The notes beneath the pieces are model-generated. The model was not told where the DNA came from. It ran no database searches and saw nothing but the letters and a program-made list of their open reading frames with translations. The position numbers and the translations under genes were made by a program. From the NCBI GenBank assembly GCA_023424785.1, contig JAFADP010000050.1, positions 1 to 44,711 of the forward strand: a stretch of DNA of 44,711 bases. Direction: 5' to 3'. Shown in pieces: positions 7,631 through 15,475 of the stretch. The DNA is from Bacillota bacterium (GTDB lineage: Bacteria > Bacillota > Clostridia > Clostridiales > Clostridiaceae). How positions within the stretch are numbered: position 1 is the first letter of the stretch; each line of letters starts with the position of its first letter.

Positions 7631-9013
7631 TTGATACAAAAAGAGGTAGCACAAAAAGTATTATCTAAGTGTTTAATAACTGGTGGAGATTTTGCAGAAA
7701 TATTTGAGGAAGACTGCATAAGTAATTCTATAAGCTTGATAGATGGAAAGGTAGAAAATGCATTAGGGGGAAGAAGCTATGGAGTTGGTATAAGAATTTT
7801 TAAAGGACTTAAAAGTATATATGCTTATACTAATGATAATAGTATTTCAGGATTATTAGATACAGCATATAAGGCAGCTATAGCTTTAGGAGAGCTAAAG
7901 GAGAATAAAAGTGTAATTCTAAACAATTCATATACTTTTAACAATATTCATAATATCAAGATATATCCAAATGTAGTTAACTATCAAAAGAAGATAGAAG
8001 TTATAAAGCAAGCATATAATGGGGCTAAAAATTATAATAATGAGATTTCTCAAGTAAGTGCTTCATATATGGATAAAGATCAAAAGATTTTAGTAGCTAA
8101 TAGTGAAGGATTATATACAGAAGATAGAAGAGTAAAGACTAGACTAGCAGTAAGTGCTATAGCATCTAAGGATAATGAAAATCAAACAGGATTTGAGGGA
8201 CCAGGAGCATATAAGGGATTTGAGCTATTTGAAAGTATAGATCCGGAATATTATGGTAGAGAAGCAGCGAGAACAGCTCATACTATGTTGCATGCTAGAA
8301 ATTGTGAAGCAGGAAGAATGATGGTTGCAATAGATAATGGTTTTGGAGGAGTTATATTCCACGAGGCTTGTGGACACTCACTTGAGGCTACTTCAGTAGC
8401 AAAGGGGAATTCTGTATTTTCTAATAAGTTAGGGCAACAAATAGCATCTACAAAGATTACTGCAATAGATGATGGTACTATACCTAATTATTGGGGCTCA
8501 ATAAATATTGATGATGAAGGTAATCCTGGAAGAAAGAATATACTTATAGAAAATGGAATACTTAAATCATATATGGTAGATAAGCTTAACGGAAGAAGAA
8601 TGAATATGAGTCCTACAGGAAATTCACGTAGACAAAGTTATAAATTCGCACCTACTTCAAGAATGACTAATACTTATATTGCCGCAGGTGATGATAAGCC
8701 AGAAGATATAATAAAATCAATATCATATGGATTATATGCAAAGAAAATGGGTGGTGGATCAGTAAATCCAGTAACAGGAGAATTTAACTTTGCAGTTGCG
8801 GAAGGATATATAGTTAAAAATGGAGTAATTCAAGAACCTGTAAGAGGAGCTAGCTTAATAGGTAAAGGTAGTGAAGTTCTTATGGATATAGATATGGTTG
8901 GCAATAATTTAGAGCAAGCACAGGGAATGTGTGGGTCATCATCAGGTAGTATACCTGTTAATGTAGGTCAGCCTATGATAAGAGTAAAAGAAATTACTGT
9001 AGGTGGAAGATAG
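7631..9013 (+). CDS. tldD: TldD-like metalloprotease subunit
   Basis: A 460-residue TldD/PmbA-family protein. The zinc motif HEACGH, within GVIFHEACGHSLEA, marks it as the catalytic TldD-type subunit; the C-terminal glycine-rich blocks (GGGSVNPVTGEFNF and MCGSSSGSIPVNVGQP) are family-typical. TldD and TldE form a heterodimer that degrades unstructured peptides in the cytoplasm and, in some bacteria, matures RiPP precursors such as microcin B17. The start is taken as TTG at 7631, eight bases after GGAG (7619-7622); the GTG at 7622 overlaps that ribosome binding site and is unlikely. It is 12 bases from tldE. No RiPP precursor or modification gene is visible nearby. Confidence 0.93.
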   Translation: MIQKEVAQKVLSKCLITGGDFAEIFEEDCISNSISLIDGKVENALGGRSYGVGIRIFKGLKSIYAYTNDNSISGLLDTAYKAAIALGELKENKSVILNNSYTFNNIHNIKIYPNVVNYQKKIEVIKQAYNGAKNYNNEISQVSASYMDKDQKILVANSEGLYTEDRRVKTRLAVSAIASKDNENQTGFEGPGAYKGFELFESIDPEYYGREAARTAHTMLHARNCEAGRMMVAIDNGFGGVIFHEACGHSLEATSVAKGNSVFSNKLGQQIASTKITAIDDGTIPNYWGSINIDDEGNPGRKNILIENGILKSYMVDKLNGRRMNMSPTGNSRRQSYKFAPTSRMTNTYIAAGDDKPEDIIKSISYGLYAKKMGGGSVNPVTGEFNFAVAEGYIVKNGVIQEPVRGASLIGKGSEVLMDIDMVGNNLEQAQGMCGSSSGSIPVNVGQPMIRVKEITVGGR

Positions 9014-9025
9014 GAGGACTTTTTT

Positions 9026-10369
9026 ATGGATTTCAAAGAGTTTAAAGATAAATTATTTTTAAAGGCTAAAGAAAACGGATTTAATGAATGTGAAATTTAT
9101 TTTCTTAATAAGGAAAGTTTAAGTATTGCTGTATATGAAGGAGATCTTGAAAAATATAATACAAATAAAACATTTGGATTATCATTTAGAGGTAAATTAA
9201 ATGATAAGATAGGATATTCTTATACAGAAATATTAGATGATGAAGCTATAGATATGCTTATAAAAAATGCTAAAGAAGGAGCAGAATCTATTGAAAGTGA
9301 AGATATTCAGTTTATATATGAAGGAGATAAAGAATATGGTAAGGTGAATAGCTTCTCTAAAGACTTAGAAAATATAGATGCGGAAAAATTAATTAAGTTA
9401 GCATTAGATATTGAAAAAGAAACTAAAGAATATTCAGATAAGGTAGTAAATTTAGCTGGATGTAGTATAGGATACAGTCAATCAGATTATGGTATATATA
9501 ATACCAAAGGATTAGAATTAACAAATAAAAGCAACTTATTAACAGCTTATGTTGTTCCTGTAGTAGAAGATAATAATAAAAAATATGATGGAACAGGATA
9601 TGTTACAGCCCTATCAATAGATGAAGTTAATCCTAAGAATATAGCTAAACAAGGTGTAGAGGAAGCTTTGTCTAGAATTGGAGGTATAAGTATCCCTTCA
9701 GGAAAATATAAAACTATTATATATAATGAAGCCATGGTTTCATTATTAAGCACATTCTCTAGTATTTTTGATGCTAATTTAGCACAAAAAGGGCTATCTT
9801 TATTAAAAGATAAAGAAGGAGAATATATAGCATCAGATATTGTAACTATAGTTGATGATCCGTTAATGGAAAATGGATTAGCATCTACTGCATTTGATGA
9901 TGAAGGAGTAGCAACTTTTAAAAAGAACTTAGTTAAGAATGGAAAATTAGAAACATTACTTCATAATTTAAAAACTGCATATAAAGCAGGAAAACAAACT
10001 ACAGGAAATGGATTTAAATCATCATATGCATCTCCTATATCAATATCTCCAACAAATTTATATATAGAAAGTGGAAAACTTTCATTAGATGAACTTATGG
10101 AAGAGGTTGGAGAAGGATTAATGGTAACAGAGCTTGCAGGATTGCATTCAGGAGCAAATTCAATTACAGGAGACTTTTCATTAGCAGCTAAAGGATTTTT
10201 AATAAGTCAGGGCAGAAAGGCATATCCTGTAGAACAAATAACTATAGCAGGAAATTACTTTGATTTACTAAAGAATATAGAAGCTGTAGGTTCAGATTTG
10301 AACTTTCCTATGAGTAATATAGGTTCTCCATCTATTATAGTTAAGGAGATATCTGTTGCAGGTAAATAA
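9026..10369 (+). CDS. tldE: TldE/PmbA-like protease subunit
   Basis: A 447-residue partner of TldD, homologous over its whole length but without the HExxxH zinc motif, as is normal for TldE (PmbA). Typical C-terminal blocks are present: LHNLKTAYKAGKQTTGNGF, HSGANSITGDFSLAAKGF, GNYFDLLKNIEAVGSD and GSPSIIVKEISVAG. It shapes the substrate channel of the heterodimer. It starts with ATG after GGAGG and directly follows tldD, so the two are co-transcribed, possibly with the two-component/lipoprotein operon, since no terminator separates them from it. Confidence 0.93.
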   Translation: MDFKEFKDKLFLKAKENGFNECEIYFLNKESLSIAVYEGDLEKYNTNKTFGLSFRGKLNDKIGYSYTEILDDEAIDMLIKNAKEGAESIESEDIQFIYEGDKEYGKVNSFSKDLENIDAEKLIKLALDIEKETKEYSDKVVNLAGCSIGYSQSDYGIYNTKGLELTNKSNLLTAYVVPVVEDNNKKYDGTGYVTALSIDEVNPKNIAKQGVEEALSRIGGISIPSGKYKTIIYNEAMVSLLSTFSSIFDANLAQKGLSLLKDKEGEYIASDIVTIVDDPLMENGLASTAFDDEGVATFKKNLVKNGKLETLLHNLKTAYKAGKQTTGNGFKSSYASPISISPTNLYIESGKLSLDELMEEVGEGLMVTELAGLHSGANSITGDFSLAAKGFLISQGRKAYPVEQITIAGNYFDLLKNIEAVGSDLNFPMSNIGSPSIIVKEISVAGK

Positions 10370-10379
10370 GTGCTATAAT

Positions 10380-10410
10380 ATAATAAGGTAACATTGTGTT
10401 ACCTTATTAT
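10380..10410 (+). terminator. Strong hairpin after tldE
   Basis: A perfect 14-bp stem (10380-10393 with 10397-10410) with a 3-base loop, followed by T-rich but interrupted sequence (TATAATTTTAT). It probably terminates the tldDE transcript; the poor T-run makes this less certain. Confidence 0.6.
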
Positions 10411-10434
10411 TATAATTTTATATGAGGTGAATTT

Positions 10435-11010
10435 ATGAAGAGAATAGATTGTAGAGGTCTTGAATGTCCAAAAGAAATAAAATTAGTTAAAAAATATTTT
10501 AATTCAATTGGAGAAGGAGATGCTACTGTAATAGCTAATAATGAGATAAGCGTAGATAATATAGTAAAATATGCTATGAGAAAGGGATATCAAGTTTCTG
10601 TTAATGAAACTTATAATGATGAATATGAAATTATAATAGAAAAAAGAGGATGCTTAGAAGTCTTAGAAGAAGAAAAAAATGTAGTTATTTTAATAACAAC
10701 AGATAGATTAGGCGATGGTGATGACATTCTTGGTAATGAGCTTATGATAAAATATTTTGAATCATTAAGTGATAGTGATATTCTTCCTAAGAAGATTATT
10801 TTTATTAATACAGGAGTTAAATTTTTAGTAGAAGGGTCAAAGGTACTAGATTATATTAAGCTTCTGATTGAGAGAGGTGTAAAAATATATGCTTCAAAAC
10901 TTTCTCTTGAATATTTTAATTTAGATAATAAATTAATATTTGGAGAAGTAATTGATATGGATGATATTGTTGAATTGATGAATTTAGCAGATGATTTTAT
11001 AAGAATTTAG
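10435..11010 (+). CDS. yedF: YedF-like protein (TusA domain + DsrE-like domain), diverged
   Basis: This 191-residue protein has the architecture of the 'sulfurtransferase-like selenium metabolism protein YedF'. A TusA-like domain (residues 1-72) has its sulfur-carrier Cys11 in RGLECPKE. A DsrE-like domain spans ~80-190 (VVILITTDRLGDGDDILGNE, KKIIFINTGVKFLVEGS). In typical YedF the second domain carries a CGTC-like cysteine pair before the [LYF]xYYGL block; here that spot reads ASKLS (153-157), so both cysteines are gone, and the TusA CPxP is CPKE. It may be a sulfur/selenium carrier with altered chemistry. The next gene is 35 bases downstream, probably the same operon. No selD or other selenium gene is in the window. 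Confidence 0.8.
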   Translation: MKRIDCRGLECPKEIKLVKKYFNSIGEGDATVIANNEISVDNIVKYAMRKGYQVSVNETYNDEYEIIIEKRGCLEVLEEEKNVVILITTDRLGDGDDILGNELMIKYFESLSDSDILPKKIIFINTGVKFLVEGSKVLDYIKLLIERGVKIYASKLSLEYFNLDNKLIFGEVIDMDDIVELMNLADDFIRI

Positions 11011-11045
11011 ATTTTATTTTATATAGGAGGAATTTAAGTTTAGAT

Positions 11046-11984
11046 ATGTATGACTTAATTATTATTGGTGCAGGAGTAGCTGGTATGACGGCGGCTATAG
11101 TAGCAAAAGAAAATGGTGTTAATAATATACTTTTAATAGAAAGAGATAAGAATGTAGGTGGCTTGTTAAATCAATGTATTCATAGCGGATTTGGAAAAAG
11201 TATATTTAAAACTGAATTCACAGGTCCAGAATATATACATGTCTTAAATAATAAACTTGAATATCATAATATAGAGGTAAAGCTAGAGGCTGAAGTTTTA
11301 AATGTATCTGATGATAAGGTTGTTACTTATTTAAGTCCAGATGAAGGTATGAAATGTGTAGAAGCAAAAGCAATTATATTAGCTAGTGGTTGTAGAGAGC
11401 AATATACTGGTTCAATAGAATTTGAAAGTAAAAATTTGTTGGGTATTTTTACATGTGAAGACGCTCATAGAATAATTAACCTTGAAGGATATCTACCTGG
11501 AAAAGAACCTATTATAACTGTTAGTAATATATGGGATCTTTTTATAATAAAAAGATTTATTATAGAAGGAGCTAAAGTAAAGTGTTTAATAATAAATACA
11601 AGTGAAAATTTCAAGTTTACTGATGAAGACCAAAGTATTATTTCAGGAATGGATGTACCTTTTATTATAGATGGAAGTATAATCCAAGTTATAGGAGATA
11701 AAAGGGTTGAAGGTGTAAAGATTTATGATAAATATAATAATGAATCTACTATTATAGCATGTGACTCTCTTATAATGTCTGTAAATCATTTTCCTGAGAT
11801 AGGATACTTAAAAGGGAATAATATTAAAGCTAACAAAAGAATTATTTTACATAATTATAAGACACCTGTAGATGGAATATTTGCTTGTGGTAATATAACT
11901 TATGGAAGTAGTGTATGGAAAGAGAAAGATTTAGATGGAATTGAAGTAGGTATAGAAGTAGCAAAATATATAAATGAACTATAA
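11046..11984 (+). CDS. FAD-dependent oxidoreductase with degenerate NAD-binding motif
   Basis: A 312-residue flavoprotein related to the NAD(P)/FAD oxidoreductases of anaerobic glycerol-3-phosphate and sarcosine/NADH-oxidase-type clusters. The FAD-binding Rossmann motif is intact (IIGAGVAGMTAA, residues 6-17), as are the family blocks NVGGLLNQCIHSGFG, FTGPEY and AIILASGCRE. The second GxGxxG, expected after EGYLPGKE, is replaced by TVSNIWD (158-164), and the FAD-closing motif is shortened to DGIFACGN. The protein is also about 100 residues shorter than typical members. NAD(P)H binding may therefore be lost. Spacing from AGGAGG to the ATG is long (15 bases). It pairs with the diverged YedF upstream. 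Its stop overlaps the stop of the convergent SGNH gene. Confidence 0.8.
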   Translation: MYDLIIIGAGVAGMTAAIVAKENGVNNILLIERDKNVGGLLNQCIHSGFGKSIFKTEFTGPEYIHVLNNKLEYHNIEVKLEAEVLNVSDDKVVTYLSPDEGMKCVEAKAIILASGCREQYTGSIEFESKNLLGIFTCEDAHRIINLEGYLPGKEPIITVSNIWDLFIIKRFIIEGAKVKCLIINTSENFKFTDEDQSIISGMDVPFIIDGSIIQVIGDKRVEGVKIYDKYNNESTIIACDSLIMSVNHFPEIGYLKGNNIKANKRIILHNYKTPVDGIFACGNITYGSSVWKEKDLDGIEVGIEVAKYINEL

Positions 11985-12545
11985 CGAAAATATTTTACAT
12001 GCTTCTTTAAACATAATATCATTTCCCAGGGAATTAAGGTGTATTCCATCTAGAAATATATTTTTATATAGATTTTTATTGCATAAAGTATAAAAGTCTA
12101 TATAACTTACGTTGTAGTTAGAACATAAATTTAGTAACTCTGCTCTCAAAAGAGGCAAGCTTTTTTCACAATAATTATATAAATCTGAAGGCATAAATAG
12201 TTTATTAGCCATCTTAGGTATAATAATAGGGGGTATTCCTATAAAAATATTAGATTTTATAGATAATGCTTCCTTTATCATTTCTTCTATATTATCTATG
12301 ATGCTTTTTACTGAGCGACCACATAATAAATCGTTAGTTCCACCCATTAAGAATACATATTCAGGAATTTTAGAAGTCACGTCATTAAAGAATCTATTAA
12401 GCATTGATGGAGTTGTATCTCCATTTATGCCTTTATTAAAAACAGTTAACTTATTTAAAGCAGATATTTTATTTACCCAACTCTCTTCTCTATATACACC
12501 ATAACCATATGTAAGGCTATCGCCTATAAAAATAAATTTTTTCAT
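11979..12545 (-). CDS. SGNH/GDSL-family hydrolase (esterase-like)
   Basis: A 188-residue SGNH hydrolase. Block I is FIGDSLTYG with nucleophile Ser10; block II Gly is in KGINGDTTPSM; block III Asn is in LMGGTNDLLCG; block V DxxH is DGIHLNSLGN near the C-terminus. All four invariant residues are present, so it should be an active esterase, lipase or carbohydrate deacetylase. There is no signal peptide, so it acts in the cytoplasm. The start is the ATG at 12545, preceded by AAGGAGG; an upstream in-frame ATG lacks a ribosome binding site. It lies 11 bases after the RusA-like gene on the minus strand and is probably co-transcribed with it. Confidence 0.9.
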   Translation of the reverse strand: MKKFIFIGDSLTYGYGVYREESWVNKISALNKLTVFNKGINGDTTPSMLNRFFNDVTSKIPEYVFLMGGTNDLLCGRSVKSIIDNIEEMIKEALSIKSNIFIGIPPIIIPKMANKLFMPSDLYNYCEKSLPLLRAELLNLCSNYNVSYIDFYTLCNKNLYKNIFLDGIHLNSLGNDIMFKEACKIFSL

Positions 12546-12556
12546 AAAGCACCTCC

Positions 12557-13177
12557 TTAAAATAGATTTTTGAAACAACTTTTACATATTATAGTTTTTC
12601 CTTTATCGGCAGTTATACAATCATTATTTTTAATTTTTTTATTACAGATGCTACAAATTTTTTCATCTGAAATATTAGTGCAAGCAACTTGCTTCTCAAC
12701 TTTTTTATATGAATTAGTCTTTTTATGAGTGTACAATTTCTTTTCCTTTTCCTCTGTATTCTTATTTATACAAAAAGAAAGAGAGTATTGGCTTTCTCCA
12801 AAAAGTTCAAGTTCAAATCTAGGATTATCACTATCATAATATTCTTCTGTTATAATTTTGGTAATTTGGGCATCATTAATAATAAGACCACTTTTTTCAA
12901 TACCATCGAATATACTTTTAGTTATATTTATTGTATCAGGATGCCTTTTTTCACTTTTATAATATACTTTAAGTACAGCAATTAAACTTTCATCTAGTAC
13001 AATATCAGGATTTTGTAGACGTGCATTATAAGCAATCTCTTGTTCATATATAGCATATCTATCATGATATTTACCTGATGATATAGGCAATATAGCTCTT
13101 CCATTTTTATTGTGTAACTTAAAATTTGACTTTGTTATAGGGGAACCTAGTACCACTACTCTTGCATAACATTTCAT
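12557..13177 (-). CDS. RusA-like Holliday-junction resolvase homologue with zinc-ribbon tail
   Basis: A 206-residue protein. The N-terminal ~130 residues match the RusA endonuclease family: KRHPDTINITKSIFDGIEKS followed by GLIINDAQI. In RusA the acidic site is DxDN plus a DD further on (Asp70, Asp72 and Asp91 in E. coli). Here Asp81 and Asp102 remain, but the second Asp of DxDN is Ile83 and the first of DD is Asn101. A lysine-rich linker leads to a C-terminal CxxC-x19-CxxC zinc-ribbon-like module (Cys175/178/198/201). It may be a non-cutting junction-binding protein or use a shifted site. The start at 13177 has AAGGAGA upstream. The gene is divergent from tsaD. Confidence 0.75.
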   Translation of the reverse strand: MKCYARVVVLGSPITKSNFKLHNKNGRAILPISSGKYHDRYAIYEQEIAYNARLQNPDIVLDESLIAVLKVYYKSEKRHPDTINITKSIFDGIEKSGLIINDAQITKIITEEYYDSDNPRFELELFGESQYSLSFCINKNTEEKEKKLYTHKKTNSYKKVEKQVACTNISDEKICSICNKKIKNNDCITADKGKTIICKSCFKNLF

Positions 13178-13259
13178 ATTGTAATCTCCTTTGTGAAACT
13201 TTAAAATTATATTAGCACATAATACATAATAAATTAAGAAAATATTCAATAAATATTAA

Positions 13260-13288
13260 TTGATTGATAAAATTTTATAAAGTATAAT
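13260..13288 (+). promoter_or_regulatory. Predicted sigma-A promoter of tsaD
   Basis: TTGATT (13260-13265), a 17-bp spacer and TATAAT (13283-13288). Transcription would start near 13295, which argues that the ATG at 13296 is not the start and favours 13326. Confidence 0.55.
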
Positions 13289-13325
13289 ACATTTAATGAT
13301 TTTTAGTAAAGATGAGGTAAGAGAA

Positions 13326-14348
13326 ATGACAAGAGGAAAATATATATTAGCTATAGAATCAAGTTGTGATGAAACTTCTGCAGCGGTTGTTAAGGATGGA
13401 AGAGAGGTTTTATCAAATATAATAGCATCTCAAATAGATACTCATAAAAAATATGGCGGAGTAGTACCAGAAGTTGCATCTAGAATGCATATAGAAGTTG
13501 TAGATGCAGTAGTTAAAGAAGCGTTAGAAAAAGCTGATGTTAAATTGGATGATATAGATGCTATAGGGGTTACATATGGCCCAGGTCTTGTTGGAGCATT
13601 ATTAGTTGGTTTACAATATGCTAAAGGATTAGCGTTAGCATCTAAAAAGCCTTTAGTAGGAGTTAATCACATAGAAGGACACATATGTGCAAATTATATT
13701 CAACATAAAGATTTAAAGCCACCATTTGTATCGCTAGTAGTATCTGGAGGGCATACATTTATAGTTCATGTAAAAGATTATGGTGAGTATGAAGTAATAG
13801 GCCAAACAAGAGATGATGCAGCAGGAGAAGCTTTTGACAAAGTAGCAAGAGCTATTGGGCTTGGTTATCCAGGAGGTCCTAAAATAGATAAAATTTCTAA
13901 GGAAGGAAATCCAAATGCAATAGAATTTCCAAGGGCAAAATTCCATGAAGAAACATTAGATTTTTCGTTTAGTGGACTAAAATCTGCAGTATTGAATTAT
14001 ATTAATAAGTGTAAGATGAAAGAAGTAGAAATTAATGTGGCAGATGTGGCAGCATCTTTTCAAAAGGCAGTTATAGATGTTTTAAAGGATAATGTATTTT
14101 TAACATGTAAAGAAAGAAATATTAATAAGATAGCAATAGCAGGTGGTGTTGCATCTAACTCTACTTTAAGAGAAGCTTTAATTGAGGAAGGAAAAAAAAG
14201 AGGTATAGATATATTATTTCCAGATAGGATATTATGTACTGATAATGCTGCTATGATAGGATCAGCAGCTTATTATGAATATATAAATGGAAATATATCT
14301 ACATTGAATTTAAATGCAAAGCCAAATTTAAAATTGGGGGAAAGTTAG
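13326..14348 (+). CDS. tsaD: tRNA N6-adenosine threonylcarbamoyltransferase TsaD
   Basis: A 340-residue Kae1/TsaD/YgjD ATPase-fold enzyme. It transfers the threonylcarbamoyl group from TC-AMP to A37 of ANN-decoding tRNAs (t6A), working with TsaB and TsaE. Visible signatures are LAIESSCDETSAAVV at the N-terminus, the metal-binding NHIEGH, SGGHT, the VARAIGLGYPGGP block and IAGGVASNS in the nucleotide site, and DNAAMIG at the end. Length matches the family (~340). The ATG at 13326 is preceded by GAGGT with 7-base spacing. The TC-AMP synthase of the same pathway is encoded at 40273-41331. The alpha/beta-hydrolase-like gene starts 4 bases after its stop. Confidence 0.96.
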   Translation: MTRGKYILAIESSCDETSAAVVKDGREVLSNIIASQIDTHKKYGGVVPEVASRMHIEVVDAVVKEALEKADVKLDDIDAIGVTYGPGLVGALLVGLQYAKGLALASKKPLVGVNHIEGHICANYIQHKDLKPPFVSLVVSGGHTFIVHVKDYGEYEVIGQTRDDAAGEAFDKVARAIGLGYPGGPKIDKISKEGNPNAIEFPRAKFHEETLDFSFSGLKSAVLNYINKCKMKEVEINVADVAASFQKAVIDVLKDNVFLTCKERNINKIAIAGGVASNSTLREALIEEGKKRGIDILFPDRILCTDNAAMIGSAAYYEYINGNISTLNLNAKPNLKLGES

Positions 14349-14352
14349 GAGT

Positions 14353-15366
14353 ATGAATTTAATACCAGAATCTAATGGATTTAAGAGAGTAAATATGAAA
14401 AGAAAATTGTCATATATACAATGGTTAAAAAGATTCATGATATTAATTGTAGCAATATTTGTATTTGGACTAGTTTTTCAAATAGGTAATTATTTTATAG
14501 GAAATGAAAAGCTTAAGTCTAGTTTATATTATGCAAAGGTTAATGGTAATAAACTAGAGTATATGTTCAAAGGTAGTGGAGATTATACAATTGTATTTGA
14601 TGGTTCTATAGGAACAACATTATATCAGTGGGATGAACTAGCACAAGATATAAGAGATGAACTAGGTGTAAAGACATTTGTATATAATAGAAAAGGATAT
14701 GGATTTAGTGATATTGGAGAATATAGAACTCCAGCAGAACAAGCTGAGGATTTAAAAATATTATTAAGAAAAGCAGGAGTAACAGGTAAACTTATATTAG
14801 TTGGTGAAGAATACGGAAGCTTGATTATGAATAGTTTTGCTGAAAAATATCCAGATATAGTTTCTGGAGTGGTATTGATCAATCCTATATCAAAAGAATT
14901 ATTATCTAGTGATGAATTTCATAAGGAAATAAAGAAGAAATATTATAAAAGTAAAGTAGAATCAATAGGAACTTATTTTGGGTTAACAATTTTAATGGAT
15001 AAGTTAGACTGGGATATAACTATTAGTGAATTTGAAGATAATTTATCAGAACAAGTAAAATCAGAGTTTGAAATACAGAAAGATAGAAGTAGTTATAGAC
15101 GAGCTATAGAAAGTGAAATAAAGAGTTTATATGAGTATACTGATAATTTTCCTAAAGATGGAATCTTAGAAGATAAGCCATTATATATAATATGTAATAA
15201 TGATTATGGTAATGATTTAACAGTATTAGGTAGCAATGAATTAACAACAGTATATAGTATTGATTCAAGTTCTAATTTATTATCTACATCGAATAAGGAA
15301 TCTGTGAAAACAGGAATTAGTAAAGTTATAAAGGAATGCAAAAAAATAGAAAAATTAAAAAAATAG
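14353..15366 (+). CDS. Membrane-anchored alpha/beta-hydrolase-fold protein lacking Ser and His
   Basis: A 337-residue protein. A basic N-terminus precedes one transmembrane helix (~28-48); the rest has an alpha/beta-hydrolase fold: YTIVFDGSIGTTLYQW, TFVYNRKGYGFSD, AEQAEDLKILLRKAG and SGVVLINPIS. The nucleophile elbow, normally GxSxG, reads LVGEEYGS (149-156), so Ser is replaced by Glu153. Near the C-terminus, where the catalytic His normally follows the last strand, the sequence is YSIDSSSNLLSTSNKES with no His. It is probably a non-enzymatic, surface-facing fold used for binding. The first ATG is only one base from TAGGAG; an internal ATG at 14395 (MKRKLSY) is an alternative start. It is co-transcribed with tsaD. 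Confidence 0.75.
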   Translation: MNLIPESNGFKRVNMKRKLSYIQWLKRFMILIVAIFVFGLVFQIGNYFIGNEKLKSSLYYAKVNGNKLEYMFKGSGDYTIVFDGSIGTTLYQWDELAQDIRDELGVKTFVYNRKGYGFSDIGEYRTPAEQAEDLKILLRKAGVTGKLILVGEEYGSLIMNSFAEKYPDIVSGVVLINPISKELLSSDEFHKEIKKKYYKSKVESIGTYFGLTILMDKLDWDITISEFEDNLSEQVKSEFEIQKDRSSYRRAIESEIKSLYEYTDNFPKDGILEDKPLYIICNNDYGNDLTVLGSNELTTVYSIDSSSNLLSTSNKESVKTGISKVIKECKKIEKLKK

Positions 15367-15475
15367 CATAAATTATAAAAACAAACTTTTAATGCCATAT
15401 ATTTGTCACAATATAAGAATATACTCAAGGTATAGAAAATATTGTTTATAAATTGAATTCATGGAGGTAATAAAT

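Noticed and set aside
8340..10360. Long minus-strand and alternative-frame open stretches within real genes (for example in tldE, rho and mnaA)
   Set aside because: They lack ribosome binding sites, have poor composition and lie entirely inside well-supported genes on the other strand or frame.
7631..10369. RiPP biosynthesis cluster around TldD/TldE
   Set aside because: No small precursor gene, radical SAM, cyclodehydratase or lanthionine enzyme lies nearby; TldD/E are widespread as general peptidases.
13296..13325. ATG at 13296 as the start of tsaD
   Set aside because: No ribosome binding site, and it lies at the predicted transcription start. ATG 13326 has GAGGT and gives the usual TsaD length.
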